A DNA stretch of 62,445 bases from assembly GCA_015852425.1 (NCBI GenBank), contig JAAAIG010000112.1, forward strand, positions 1,579 to 64,023, given 5' to 3'. Within the stretch, counting starts at the first letter, position 1. Every line of letters starts with the position of its first letter. The notes beneath the pieces were generated by a model. The model was not told the DNA's origin. It searched no databases and saw only the letters and a program-made list of their open reading frames with translations. Shown here piece after piece: positions 24,769 to 36,700 of the stretch. The stretch comes from Gryganskiella cystojenkinii. Taxonomy: Eukaryota; Mortierellomycota; Mortierellomycetes; Mortierellales; Mortierellaceae. The position numbers were made by a program, and so were the translations under genes.

Positions 24769-26047
24769 CGATATAAGGCGTAAAGAAGTTATAAATTGGT
24801 GATGTTTTCAAGGGGGAAAAGGAAAGAATGGGTGTTGATATGCCAGGATAGAGTGGTTTGTGTCTGAGAGAGAATCTCTGGAGTCTTGGATGTTGTGCTG
24901 GAGGGAGGGGTCGTAAAAGCTGTGGAGTAGATGGGAGTGTTGCAGGCTTGCAGTGAATGTCGTCAGGTTTTTGAATGAAATTGGAGGGTAAGAGGTTCTC
25001 GTGAGGGTCGTAAAAAGAATGCGAAGGTGGAGGATCGATTGTGATAGTGGCAATGCAACCAAAGCTGTTGGGCGTAAAAAAACAAAAAAACAAAAGAAAA
25101 GAGGAGTGGAACTGAACGGAGTGAGAGATGATGAACAGAGGGATATCGGGCAGGGCGGTGAGTGGGGAGAGAGAAGCGAGCAAGTAACACTGACAAAGAT
25201 GCTTCAAAATGAGGGAGTGAGTTAACACAGACCAGGACAAAGTTAATGAAGGGAACTAACCAGAAATGAGAAGACACACTGACCAAAGGTGTCAGTTACA
25301 ATGACGAACGCAAGATGACAGTAGACTCCGCTGTTTCCGCAACAGATAACGAGGCAAGTTTTTTTTTTTTCGGATGAACCAAAAAAACAGGCGGATTGAC
25401 CAAGCCTGGACAAAAAAAAAAGAATAAGGGAAAAAAATGGACTATGCGACAAGTAATGAGTGTTTTGCGATAGTTCGATCGCAATTCAATCGAAGTTTAG
25501 CTTTTTTTTTGAGAAAACTTTGTTTCCCTCGAATAAAAAGTTAAGAGATGACCGTTAAATTCGCAGTGAGAAATCATTTCGCTCATTTTTTCATTCAATC
25601 CGAGGGTCGGACTTGTATACAACCAACAACATGTGCCTGGTTGCTGCAAAAAAAAAAGGAAAGAAAGGGTCGGACACTGGTTAGGATAGATTATTAACAC
25701 TTTCATTCATTATCATCAGCTACTGTTGGTTGACCTCCAAGAGACAATGATGAAAGGAGTACTCTTCCTTGTCGTTTTCGATTCACCATTGAGCAACTTG
25801 ACCGAAGGAGGGTACAGTATGGGCCTCTCCGGCAGCACCATACTTCAGCCCGAGCTCATGCGAACCTACTTTGTTCACTATTTTTCCTTGGGACGGAACT
25901 TCATAAAACGTCAATCGATTTTTCCTGAGTTGAGCAATTTCTTCCTCTTTCTTCCTCTTTCTTTCTCACTTTATTTTCATTTCACCGATCCCTGGAACCA
26001 AATTCCAACAACAACAACCAAGACGTGACCAAAAAAAATAAAAAACG
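24769..26047. promoter_or_regulatory. Divergent intergenic region before BtaA
   Basis: This 1.28-kb spacer lies between divergent starts of the GNAT-like gene (-) and the BtaA gene (+). The 24800-25220 part is purine-rich on the plus strand, so pyrimidine-rich in the sense of the minus-strand gene. On the other side, 25935-25985 is TC-rich on the plus strand just before BtaA. Homopolymer runs occur near 25360, 25415 and 25505. No open frame looks real. Confidence 0.45.
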
Positions 26048-27411
26048 ATGACCTCGACAACAACATCATCTATCACTGCACCACAAAAGGCCCTGCCTCT
26101 TCACATTCGAATCATCTCCTCATTGGTTCAGCTCTACCACGAATCTCTCGGCCGTAAGGCGGTCCAGTCCAGCAAGGACGCCGTCACCGTCGAGGCTACG
26201 GTTGACTTTTCAAAGATCCGTTACTCTCAGGTCTGGGAAGATACTCGTCTCTTGCGTCAAGGCCTCCGTTTAAAGCCTCAGAGTCGTGTACTTAGTATCG
26301 CCTCTGCCGGTGATAATGCCTTTGCCCTTCTCCTCGATGATGCTCGTGAGGTTGTTGCTATCGGTAGGAAATATGAACAAAAAACCCCCGGGACTTCTTG
26401 ATTAACGAAATCGAATCATTTTCGAGCTGACAGTTTGCTATTTTTTTTTTCGGTCACAAAGACTTCAGTCCTGCTCAGCTGGCCCTGTGCGCACTCAAGA
26501 TTGCAGCCTACAAGACCTTGGAGTACGACGAGTTTACTCAACTTCTCGGATTCCAGTTCACGGGCCAGGAAGATATCGGTGCTGAGGGACGAGTCGCGTT
26601 ATACCAGGAGAAGGTTCGTTCAGCCCTGACGGACACTGAATACCGTCGGTACTGGGACGAGAATCTGGAGCTGATCCGCAACAAGATCATTCATATCGGC
26701 CGTCTCGAGAAATTCTTTGGTCTCTACCGTAAATATGTTCTTCCCCTGTCGCATTACCAATCCACAGCCCGCACACTCTTGGACAGCCAGAACCAACCCA
26801 AACAGATCAAGCTCTTTGACAACATCTGGAACACTTGGATCTGGCGTGCCGGCGCTCGCGTCTTTTTTGGACAAATGTCTCTTGGACATCTCGGTCGTGA
26901 CCCCAAGTTCTTTGAGCATGTCCGTCTCGACGTCGGTGCATTCCTTCTTGGCAAGATCAGTAACGGTATTCGCAACATCCCCATCTGGGACAATTATTAT
27001 GCAGAGTACGTGTTTACGGGTCAACAGACCGGCCAGAATTCTCTCCCTGATTACTTGATCCGTGAGAACTATGAGACGATCCGTTCCCGTATCGACCGCG
27101 TGACTTTAAAGCATGCTGATGTCCTAAAGTATCTCCAGTCGGAGGAGAGTGGTCATTTCGATGGTTACAATCTCTCAGATATCTTTGAGTGGATGGGCGA
27201 GGACCTGTTCAAGACGTTCTTGAGGGCGATCCATGACAAGGGCACCAAGGATGCTAGGATCTGCTACTGGAACCTGTTTGTGCCAAGAGAGAGACCCGAG
27301 GAGTTGAAGGACTTGATCCGTTCCGAGGTCGAGTTGTCAGACGCTGCGACGGACAAGGATCGTACGTATTTCTACCGTCGTTTCGTTATCGAGACCATCC
27401 TCAAGGCATAA
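26048..27411 (+). CDS. btaA: BtaA-like S-adenosylmethionine:diacylglycerol 3-amino-3-carboxypropyltransferase
   Basis: Two exons, 26048-26363 and 26462-27411, give 421 residues; the GT-AG intron splits the Asp codon of AIDFSPAQ. The family hallmark YSQVWEDTRLLRQGL (about 60-74) is followed by the SAM-binding segment RVLSIASAGDNAFALLL and VVAIDFSPAQLALCALK. The remainder (DUF3419 region) includes FFGQMSLGHLGRDPKFF and the late LSDIFEWMGEDLF and YWNLFVPRE motifs. In this family the enzyme moves the aminocarboxypropyl group of SAM onto diacylglycerol, the first step to the betaine lipid DGTS. A BtaB-type N-methyltransferase is also needed. Many fungi carry both activities on one BTA1 polypeptide, but only the BtaA half is present here. 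Poly(A) signal AATAAA at 27526-27531. The neighbour is a convergent choline-kinase-like gene. Confidence 0.9.
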
Positions 27412-27853
27412 AAAAAAAACTTTATGAAAAAAAAATGCATTCACGAACAAAAAAAAATCATAACGACAACCAGCATAATTCCATACCTTCTAAAGTTCAA
27501 GTCATCATCTTTTGTTCATTAAAATAATAAACGAGCAACACAACAGACATGACCGACCATATTTTTGTATTTGAACGGTTATATCCCGTCTGCCAAAGCG
27601 CGGAGAGTAGTATACGTGACTGGTCAAAAAAACCACAGTTGGTTGCGCATCGATAGATTTAAATTTTCGCAAGTCGCCATCCCGTACCCTTTTTTGTGCT
27701 CGAGAGCGACCAAAAAAAAATAGAGGTTGGCTGTCATAATGATTCGTTTATTCGTTTTTGTTTTTCTAATATGATCTAATGATGCGATGAGAGTAAATGC
27801 AACTACGAGAGTGGATGGGGTCATGCAGGTTTTTTTAGAGAAGAAGATTACTT
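27412..27853. other. Convergent 3' region, BtaA gene and kinase-like gene
   Basis: This 442-bp AT-rich spacer lies between converging genes. It contains the AATAAA at 27526-27531 for the plus-strand gene and several A-runs. No coding signal was seen. The two 3' UTRs may overlap. Confidence 0.45.
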
Positions 27854-29545
27854 TTACATCTTGGCAGTCAGGAAGACCTTGTCATGATGTCGTGGTCGCA
27901 AGGGACCCATCCTCTTGAGCTGCTCTTCAACTGACAACAGAACTCTTGGCAACCAATCTATACGCTTGAACGAATTCGAGATGCCATACATGGCCACACG
28001 CAGAGAAGCGAAATCCAAAAGTGCGATCTTGGCCACCTCGGCATATTCGTGAGGGGAAGGGATGGTTACTGGTCGTGGTTTCGATGATGAAGAAGAAATC
28101 TCCGGTCCTTGTTGTCGTTCGAACGCATTCTTGAGGGCTAAACGGTGGTACTCAATGTAATGACTCCAAGTATTCGAACCCGGTGGGAGCACAAAAGCCA
28201 AGAACTCGACCACATCACGTTGTGGAACCTGACAGCATGCCAGCTCCCAATCATAGGCGCACAGGCTCTGTGCACCTGTGCTTGGGTCCAATCGCATGCA
28301 GATATTTCGAGTATTGAAATCGCCATGGATCTATTGAGTGAAAAAAAACACAAAAAGGTAAAATAGTACAGGAATGAGTATCTTCTATTTTTTTTCGTTT
28401 TGGTGGCAAAATATCAGTGCTGTAATAATGATCACAAAAGTAAGGTTTACCAAAGTTCTTGGACTCTGCTCGAGGGTGACCCAATGCTCATCCGAGTGAG
28501 CCAGATACTCGAGCGTCGTCTCGGTCAAGTAGGATGAAAACAGTTCGGGTTCGTTTTTGCCATTGGTCTTAATCATGGCCTCGTAGGTTGGTCGCAACGT
28601 CTTCATGACCGTTCGCGTCGGGTTCTCCAAGAACGACATCCCCAAGATCCTGCCCTCCTGGCCCAAGAACTGAGCATGGAAGGAAGCCAAGTCCCTGAGG
28701 ACAAGATGAATATCATCCGGAGACCACAACGTCAACGCATCTTCGGTACTGTTGAGATGTGTAATGTTGCCTTGTGAGGGGTCCAAATACTCAAGGCAAA
28801 GCGCATACAGTTGTTGAGGGTCGTTGCGGAGGACATTATAGACCTTGGTCGAGATTTGTTCCATTGGGCCTTGGACTTGCCATGACAACTCGGCGAGCTC
28901 CATCTCTCGGATGTGACTGTTCTTAAAACCGGTAAGATCCTTGACCATCTCGTACTCGTCCGCAAGGTCTCCACCTTGGAGCTGGGCCATGATGTTGGTG
29001 AGCTCGATCAACGCGGTGTCGATCGGCTTCGACTTGATGACCACGCGGAGTTCGCCGGATTCCTCGTCATGCCCAGAGATAAGTGTATCAGAGGATGACT
29101 GCCGCGAAAGGACATCCGTATGACTGGTGGCGGCGATGGAAATCGACCCCGAAGATGGTAACGAAGACAACGATAGGGAAGACGAGGAAAGAGCTGGATG
29201 ATAAAGATGTGGGAGAAGTTGAGGGTGTGATGCTGTTGCAGGCGCAGTGTACTCGATCTTGTAAAGGAAATGTCCGGTCATGTCGTTCATCGGGCACGGC
29301 TCTTGTTCTTGTGGAGATAGGGAGACCGAATGGTGCTCGCCATCCTCTTCATCATCTGAATCCTCGTCGTCGCCATCACCCGAGCTGATGTTGCTTAGGA
29401 TACTGGACGAAGAATCGAGCTCTTCTTCCAGCCAGGATTTAGTTTGGACGGTGCAAGGGCCATAAGCTCGATCGAGGATGGTTTGGAAAAAATCTCTGTT
29501 TAAAAGAGATCTGTTCATACCAGTCTTGAACATAGAAGTGGTCAT
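27854..29545 (-). CDS. APH/choline-kinase-like phosphotransferase
   Basis: Two exons on the minus strand, 29545-28451 and 28330-27854, give 523 residues; the intron is phase 0 and sits just before the catalytic loop. The loop is IHGDFNTRN (366-374; Asp369 as catalytic base, Asn374 for Mg2+), followed by YDWELA (Asp392 as the metal-binding Asp). This is the HGDxxxxN...D arrangement of aminoglycoside/choline/ethanolamine kinases. The N-terminal lobe contains the probable beta strand LRVVIKSKP (Lys as ATP contact). It is interrupted by a low-complexity acidic Ser/Asp/Glu insert (about residues 45-70) and a Ser/Leu-rich stretch (about 110-160). The substrate is not identified and it does not look like a close orthologue of yeast CKI1/EKI1. 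Position next to BtaA suggests, without proving, a polar-lipid head-group role. Confidence 0.78.
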
Positions 29546-31974
29546 GATGAATATGTGCTTTTGTTCGTAGCGAGAAGCAAAAAAATTAACGTGATGAAAA
29601 GAAAAAAGAGAAAGTGAAAAGGAAGAAAAGGTGGGAGGATTGATGGTATTCGAAGGCGGATCCGAGGAAGAAGAAGAAAATGAGCAGTAAAGAGTTGGAA
29701 CGAAAGAAGGAAAAGTCCAACGGTATGGGGCGGAAAAGATGCATCTTGTTTACTGTTCACGGGTCTAATTGTTTGTTCATGAGAGGCCGACAGACAGACG
29801 ACTGGGCTTTCCAGGAATGTGCACAGGATGAGGTTGTGGCCCTCGAGGTCGGTTGTAAAACTTACCATTAAAAATTTTTTAAAAAAAAAAAGATATTGAA
29901 TGAAAGACCCTCGATTCAATCAATCGACCATTGGCTATATTAGTTCGTTTAAATTTAAACCAAACAACGGAACTTGATCCCGGTTAAAGGAAAACACGTT
30001 AAGTTGCATCCTACAATACAAACCAATTCATTGGCATGGCCAAGGACCAAAAAATAACGACAAGAACAATCATCTCCGCCCCTCCCCTTTCCTTTGATTC
30101 TTCCTATCTCGCTCGCAAAGGTACATTTTGTTCTCGCTGAAGATTGTCAACATGTGCTCTGTTATGCTCTGGCATTATTTGTTGCTCATCTCACGGCAAG
30201 TTCTCCCGCAGTCCTTCGTCATGGTCTATTGAAAGTGAAGCCAATCAGATCAGAAAACTCTCCGGGTGATGTGTCAAAGGCTTGGGGAACCACATGGCAA
30301 TCGTCAGCCCGCCCTTTAATAATCCACGGAAAAAAATCACATCCAAGAGAAGGACCATGTGGAGGGCAGTGCCTCGATCAATATTGGGTCGCGCGACCAT
30401 ACCTCCCGCCTCCTTTGACCGCCAATTCGATGGGTAACAAGGGCTCTGTACACTTATTTCTTTCTCCCCAGCCTTCGAAGCTTGAATTATCGAAGAGGTT
30501 TGAAAATTAAGAGGAGTACATGGGATTGACAGATCGAGAGAGAAGAGACACTCTCTCTTTCGCTCCATTGATCTAAAAAAAAGACCGTTTATGATGAACG
30601 TGTCAAACGGATAACGAATATTAGTCTCCGCGAATAAGTCGTCGTCATGGAGTCTTCATCTGCATCGGAGGGCTGGTTTTTTAAACCACCGAAACGTTTT
30701 TAAACTACAGTAACGACCAGATGTCTGAACGGCATAGAAGCAACGAGCGGTTGGTCTCTCCGATTCCAGGAAAGTGAGGAATTGGGTTGTGTTCCTGCAA
30801 AGAGCACCAAGAGTCCGTTCCCAATTAAAAAAAGGTTCGAAAATAGAACCTCCCAAATGAATTCCCATGAGGCTAATAGCGTACCAGCTGCATACGAATG
30901 TACTCTTTTTGTTTGTTCCAAAAAAAAAGAATTGTCATCCCAACTTTGGGCAAACTTTAACGGTTATTCTTTAAGTTTTTCGTTACTATCTTCTATTCCG
31001 TAAAACGTCGTTAACCTCTCGATAAAAGATAACATCGGTGGTAAACTTTTTTTTTTGGCCCATGGAAACAACTGAAACAAAAGGACAAAAGAGTCCAACG
31101 GTCGAGTTGAGCCCGCCATGTGAAGTTAGACCCAAAGCGTCACCTTGCCCTGTGTGCCCGATCCACAAAACTTGACCAAAAAAATGAGCACCACTGATCT
31201 CTTAAAATTTTCTCTTTAGTCATAACAAAAGCATGGTACTTTTTGACATGTAGAAAACCGACAGAGACTAAAGGTTACAAAAAGACTCATTGTTTTCGCT
31301 TCGGGCTTTGGATATCAAACGTCGTCATGGGAGAGAGTTTGCTGGTAGTCTTTTTCTTTTCGTTAAAGCGTGAACTTTCGTCACGGACAGTTTTCGTTTT
31401 TGACATTTGACATTTGACAGTGCGCGAGCCACGTTTCAATCAAACATGAAATCATGGCGCCTTCTCTCACGAGCCTTATCGCACAGACAGTCGGACAAGG
31501 AATGTTCAAAGATAGCAAGAGACGAAGGAAAAGGAAGACGAAATTCTGGGAACATCATCAACGACATCATCAACGACAACGATCAAGGACAAAAAGAACC
31601 GCGCTGGTCAACAATTATGACAAAGCATGAGCAAACCTCCCCATCGCCAGGAAATATTTATTTGTATTCGCGCGAATTTCAGGAACGGTCTCTGAAAGCA
31701 TTTGCTGTGTGTGTGTCCGTGTGTAAATAGACAAGATGTCACGATGAACGCACTGCAAAAAGTACCTTGTAGATAAGGAGATCATCATGCTAACCTTGGT
31801 CACTGCCGACAATGGCGTCGTGGGGCACGGGCATTCAAACATTAGCACATCGGCTTTAAAACACTCCCTCCCCGGACACACAGTCAGGTACCCATGCCTA
31901 AAAAAACAATTGGATGGTATCAAGTTTTGTTATTATGGTATTGTGTTGCTATCTACGAATGCTCTTAGGTCTCT
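29546..31974. other. 2.4-kb gene-free region
   Basis: Nothing coding is convincing. The left end (29550-29660) is purine-rich on the plus strand, the likely leader and promoter of the kinase-like gene. A 12-bp GC palindrome (30387-30398) and AT-rich palindromic sequence near 29946-29958 were seen and are probably chance. Several homopolymer runs occur. Multiple poly-T/A runs and short frames match ordinary spacer in this genome. Confidence 0.45.
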
Positions 31975-32887
31975 TTACAAGTGGGTTTCGGGATGGTGGA
32001 ACTCGTGCACCTTGTCGATATGAACGCCATCTGGGTTGTAATCGTGGGCGGGGAAGACCGTGTCAACCTCTTCACGGTAAGTCAGAATCTTGTCAATCGC
32101 CTTCATGGCGTTACCCCAATGACAGGTCGACATGACCATGGGTCCAGAGATACATGGGATCCTTGAGAACACTGGATTCGCAGCAATGTTCATCACAGCG
32201 TCACCGACCATGATGGATCTCGAAGGAATGTGAAGGAACGAGGCGGAACCTGCGAGAGATTCAAAAAGTAAAAAGCGTCAGACTTGGTTCCATCTCTTCA
32301 CCGTTTATATAAAATTCGTATGCATGTTGACAAAAAACGTTACCAGGTGTGTGTCCGTGAGTCTCAACAAACTTCAAAACATGATCAAACTCCCACTGGT
32401 CGCCGTCTCTCAAAGTAATGACTCGGTCCTCGGGCAAGATAACCTTGGTCTCGTGCGAGAAATACTTCAACAAGGTGAATGTCCAGGTATCGCTGGTCAC
32501 AGTTCGGAAACTACGACCTCCACAGATGAATGGTTTCTCCTCTGCATGGATCACGGCCTTGGCCTCCGGGTACTTTGCGAGGAGTAGAGGGGCAGCACCA
32601 GTATGGTCGAGATGTCCATGGGTGATACAGATGTAGCGAAGCGTGTCCTTTTCGTGGGCAAGGACCTCAGAGACGGCGTGGATGAGTTTCTCCGGCTGGG
32701 TTGGGTCACCCGAGTCGATCAAGAGCCATTCATGCGCGGCTTCGTTTGTACCGGGGATAGCGTTGCCTCGGACCAAGAATGTCGAAACAGGAACGTTGAC
32801 GCCGGTGGCAACGGGCCAGATGATGGTGCAGCGGTAGAGACCTGGACGGACCTGGACGTATTTGTTGAGGTCAGGGAGGTCGTACAT
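31975..32887 (-). CDS. Metallo-beta-lactamase-fold hydrolase
   Basis: Two exons on the minus strand, 32887-32344 and 32249-31975, give 272 residues. The intron splits the Gly codon of HTPGS. The zinc motif HGHLDH is at residues 90-95 (His90, His92, Asp94, His95), a further metal His site lies in THGHTPG (His177/His179), and late elements are MVGDAVMN and PAHDYNPDG. The layout matches the LACTB2/glyoxalase-II-type branch of the MBL superfamily: single domain, cytosolic, no signal peptide. Possible roles include thioester, lactone or RNA phosphodiester hydrolysis; the sequence does not decide. It is transcribed divergently from MMS19 across about 890 bp. Confidence 0.85.
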
Positions 32888-33778
32888 GGTTTATGAGAAT
32901 GAGTGGAAATGGGTGTGAATGTGGAGGAAGCAAAGGAATGGAATGAATGGGGAAGAGTAAAAAAAAATGAACTCACGCCGCTGAATTTATGCAATCGAGG
33001 AAAAAGTGGCGCTCGAAATAGGCAACCTGCAGGCGCTCAATTGCTTTGCTTTTCTTTTCTCTTTTTGACTAGCACAAGTTCTCCTTTGTTAATATTTTTC
33101 CGTTCGGACCCTTGGTGGCGGTGCTACACTTCAAACAAACAACATCGGCCAGCTCAAAAAGGTCTTTTTTTCAGTGCTTTCTTCATAAACACAATTTCAT
33201 TTGGGTGCGGTCCGAGAAGACCGCTGCGGATTCCAGCAGGGAGAGAGAACGATGACGACGAATGCTGAACGACAAAACTAAAACGGAATAGGCTATTAGG
33301 GATGTAAACACGACATGAGGAGGTAAAATACGCAGGCTACCAGGCATGAATACGATCCGATATGAAAAAACACCACCGGGCACGAATAAGCAGGAAGAAA
33401 GAAAACGTCCACGGGACATGGAAGCGATGCTACCGGACAAAGAGAAGAGCGTGCCACCTGCGAAAGAGATCCTCAAGACGCGAATACGGTCTTCTAGAAT
33501 GAAGAATGCCAGCGGCAGCCAGCCAGTCTTTTCTTCCAGGAGGACAAAAAATCACATGACCAACTCGAACGAGAATCAGATAAGAGAGTCACGTGCAGAT
33601 TTGTTCGCCATTCGAATGAACCTTTTTTTCGAGTCAGTCCACTCTGTCAGCAAAGAAGGAAGAAAAAAAAGTGGGTGAATCTCATTCCTTTTTCTTCGTC
33701 TCTCCATTCGTCTTCCTTCCCTTTCTCATTTTCTTTCTTATTCTTTCATAAAAAACTGCAAAGGAAGGGCCCACTATT
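32888..33778. promoter_or_regulatory. Divergent region, MBL-fold gene and MMS19
   Basis: This 891-bp spacer lies between two divergent ATGs. It is pyrimidine-rich in the sense of each gene: 32900-32960 read on minus for the MBL gene, and 33665-33755 on plus (mostly T/C) for MMS19. No coding frame or named transcription-factor site was recognised. Confidence 0.5.
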
Positions 33779-36700
33779 ATGGACAGGCTCATCTCCACCT
33801 ACATCCTCGCCCAGACCGACTCACAGGAGCAGGCCGATGCTGCGATCCAAGACATTGTCAAGGGTACCTTTTTTGTCTTATTTTTTCATTTCAACATTCT
33901 TTTTACGACGCCAATCTCGTCTTTGAGAACTGACTTGTTCTCTTCTGTTGTAAAAAAGATGTCGGTACCAACCCTGCAAAGCTGCTCATGCTCGTCCAGG
34001 GACTTGGCGAGTATTTGACAAGTGAAGAGGCGTTTGTTCGCTCAAAGGGTAAGGACAAAAGACAAAAGACAAAAGCTGGATCGAAATCGATCCTCCCTCT
34101 GCACAACACCTCTTGCTGATCCGATAACATTTTTCTTTCTTTTATGGTGTCGATTCCAATTAGCCACTGCCCTCTTGTCGACCACTCTCGGTACTCTTGA
34201 TCAGTCAAAAGTCAACACCAGCGCAGGTAAAAAAAACACTGAACGCCAATCTAACCCTCCCTTGACCACGACTGTGTGAAAATGCGAATTTTCACTGAAT
34301 TTTTATTTCTTGTTACTTTGACTATAGTCACTGTCCTCGTCGAATTCTACTGCGATAGACTCACGGATCAGGCTTGCGTGCCCGAACTCTTGAAGGGACT
34401 CTTGGCTCTTTCCAACTATGACAAGTTCACGGGTGTCGATTGCGTTAAAGCTGTCAAGGCGTATGTGATATTTTGATGCGGGTCCAAGAAAGGAGGCAGA
34501 CACATTTTTTTCTTGTTGTTGTCTAGAAACGCTTTTGCTTACATGAGTCTACTTTCTGATCTCTCAACAGCATCCTCGCCCTCGTCAACGTTCAAACGTA
34601 CCAACAAACCGCCCGTCACTACGTTTTTCTGTTTTTTGAGTCAGCGATCAAGAACTACACTCAGAGTATGCATCTTTCGATTATCGACCTATCCGAAGAA
34701 GAAAAATGGTCAAGCATGCTGCGGACTAAACTCGACATTCTTCCCACTATCTTCTTTCTAGGTCTTCGAGCCATGTCTGCGGATTTTGTCTTTGGGTTCA
34801 TTCAGTGCCTCGATGGAGAGAAGGATCCGAGGAATTTGATGCTCGCCTTCACCTTGATCAAGCACATTATCGAAGAGTTTGATATCGCTCAGCATGTCGA
34901 GGTGTGTATTTTTATGCGAATAAGCTTAGAACGGATATGCGCATTACTTCACCACTTTGAAGCGTTTACTTACAAGAAGCCACTTTCCTCTGGATCAACT
35001 CATAGGATCTCTTCGAGGTGACCTTCTGCTACTTCCCCATCACATTCAGACCTCCCCCAGATGACCCTTATGGAATCACATCCGAGCACTTGAAGATCGG
35101 TCTGAGAGATTGTCTCTCGGCTACACCTTACTTTGCCAAATTTGCGTTGCCATTGTTGCTGGAGAAGCTGTCCTCGAGTTCTGGAAGCGCAAAGGTAAGA
35201 ATGAAAGATGGCAATCTGAGCGGTGACAGCGCGGGATAGTGACTCTGATCCCTACCCCGTTGGATATGATTTTTATGTCAGATCAGAGCACTAAACTTTA
35301 ATTATTATTTTTTGACTTTCTGTTACGATTGGACCCGATTAGAAAGATTCCATGGAGACGATCGCAGCATGCGCGCCTGTTTATGGATCTGCAGCGCTCA
35401 CCCCTTACGCTGAAGAGCTCTGGAGTGGGCTCCAGAACGAGGTATGGATAAAAACGGAGGAGCAGTTTGGGAAGGAGAAAAATGCAACGCTTACAACTGT
35501 TTATCGAGAGCTCATTTTCACCTCACATTTTTTTGTTGTTACTTTAATTAGATCTTCCATGCCACAGGAGACGAGCTGGAACAGGTCGCACTCAACACTC
35601 TTCAGGTTATCACGACAGAGCTTTCGATGGGCGTCAGCATTGGCGGCACCAACGACCCCGTGGAGAAGTTCTTGAGACCTATTATTACGGATTGTATGAC
35701 TCAGCTTCAAAAGCCCGAGTTGAAACTCGCCAAGCCCAGTGGAAAGATCCTGAAAGCCTGCGCCATGGCATCTGGTAATGGAAGCAAGACATTAAGCTCA
35801 AGGAGGTGTGAAGATGTATATGTGAAGTGAAAACGTACTGACCATGATTTTTTCTGTTTTTTTTTTGTTTTGGCTTTTTTCACATAGACCCCGCCTGCAC
35901 TGCCATCACCCTTGCGACGATCCCAACCCTTCTCACTCAATACACGACAAGCGAACAATCTACGAGAAAGAAAGCTTTGTTGGATGTCCTCCTCGATTTT
36001 TTGGAGGCCTCTAGAGTTCTCTATGGACAGGCTGGACAACCCACAGAACGTAAGGATTCGACTCTGACACCAAGAAGTCAACACAGCTTAAAGGAGTTTA
36101 TCAGGCATTGACTTCTTTTTTGTATTTTGAAATCGTAGACGACTCGGACTTTGTCACGCCACTTCTGACCTTCAAGGACCGATTCTTTGAGCTCTTCACG
36201 AACGCGCTTTTGTCCTCGAACGAATACAACGCTCTCAGACTCGCGGGTGTGAAGGGTCTTCATGGCATGATCTTGCTCCGTGAGTTCTTGTCCGAGACCG
36301 AGATCTCTTATGCAGTCCAATATTTCGTCCGCATTGTCCTTGAGGATCCCGATGTAGAGTTGCAGTAAGTACCTGATTGAAGCGACAAGTAATTGCCTCT
36401 GCACTCCTTATCCACCACGCTTCCAAGTGGATGCTAACTGGATATATGCACCGACTTTCAATTTATAGAGAGACGGCTTTGGATTCCTTGGCCTCGTTGG
36501 CTTTGATCATGCCCGGAGTTGTTCGATCCATGGCCCTACCGGCCTTGTTCGAAATGCTCCCCACGAACCAGAATGAGATGGAAGTCGATACCGTGATCCA
36601 GAGAAAGAGTCCCGAGTACCTGTTGAACGCCGTCACCAAGATCGGCATGGAGCCCACCCTTTTCACAGAGGTTGTCCCCCAGATCCTGGAAAAGATTGAT

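Noticed and set aside
30387..30398. 12-bp GC palindrome
   Set aside because: Isolated, no second copy or neighbouring element; chance occurrence is plausible.
30825..30860. GGTTCGAAAATAGAACC as a tRNA T-arm
   Set aside because: No acceptor stem, anticodon arm or A-box was found at the right distance.
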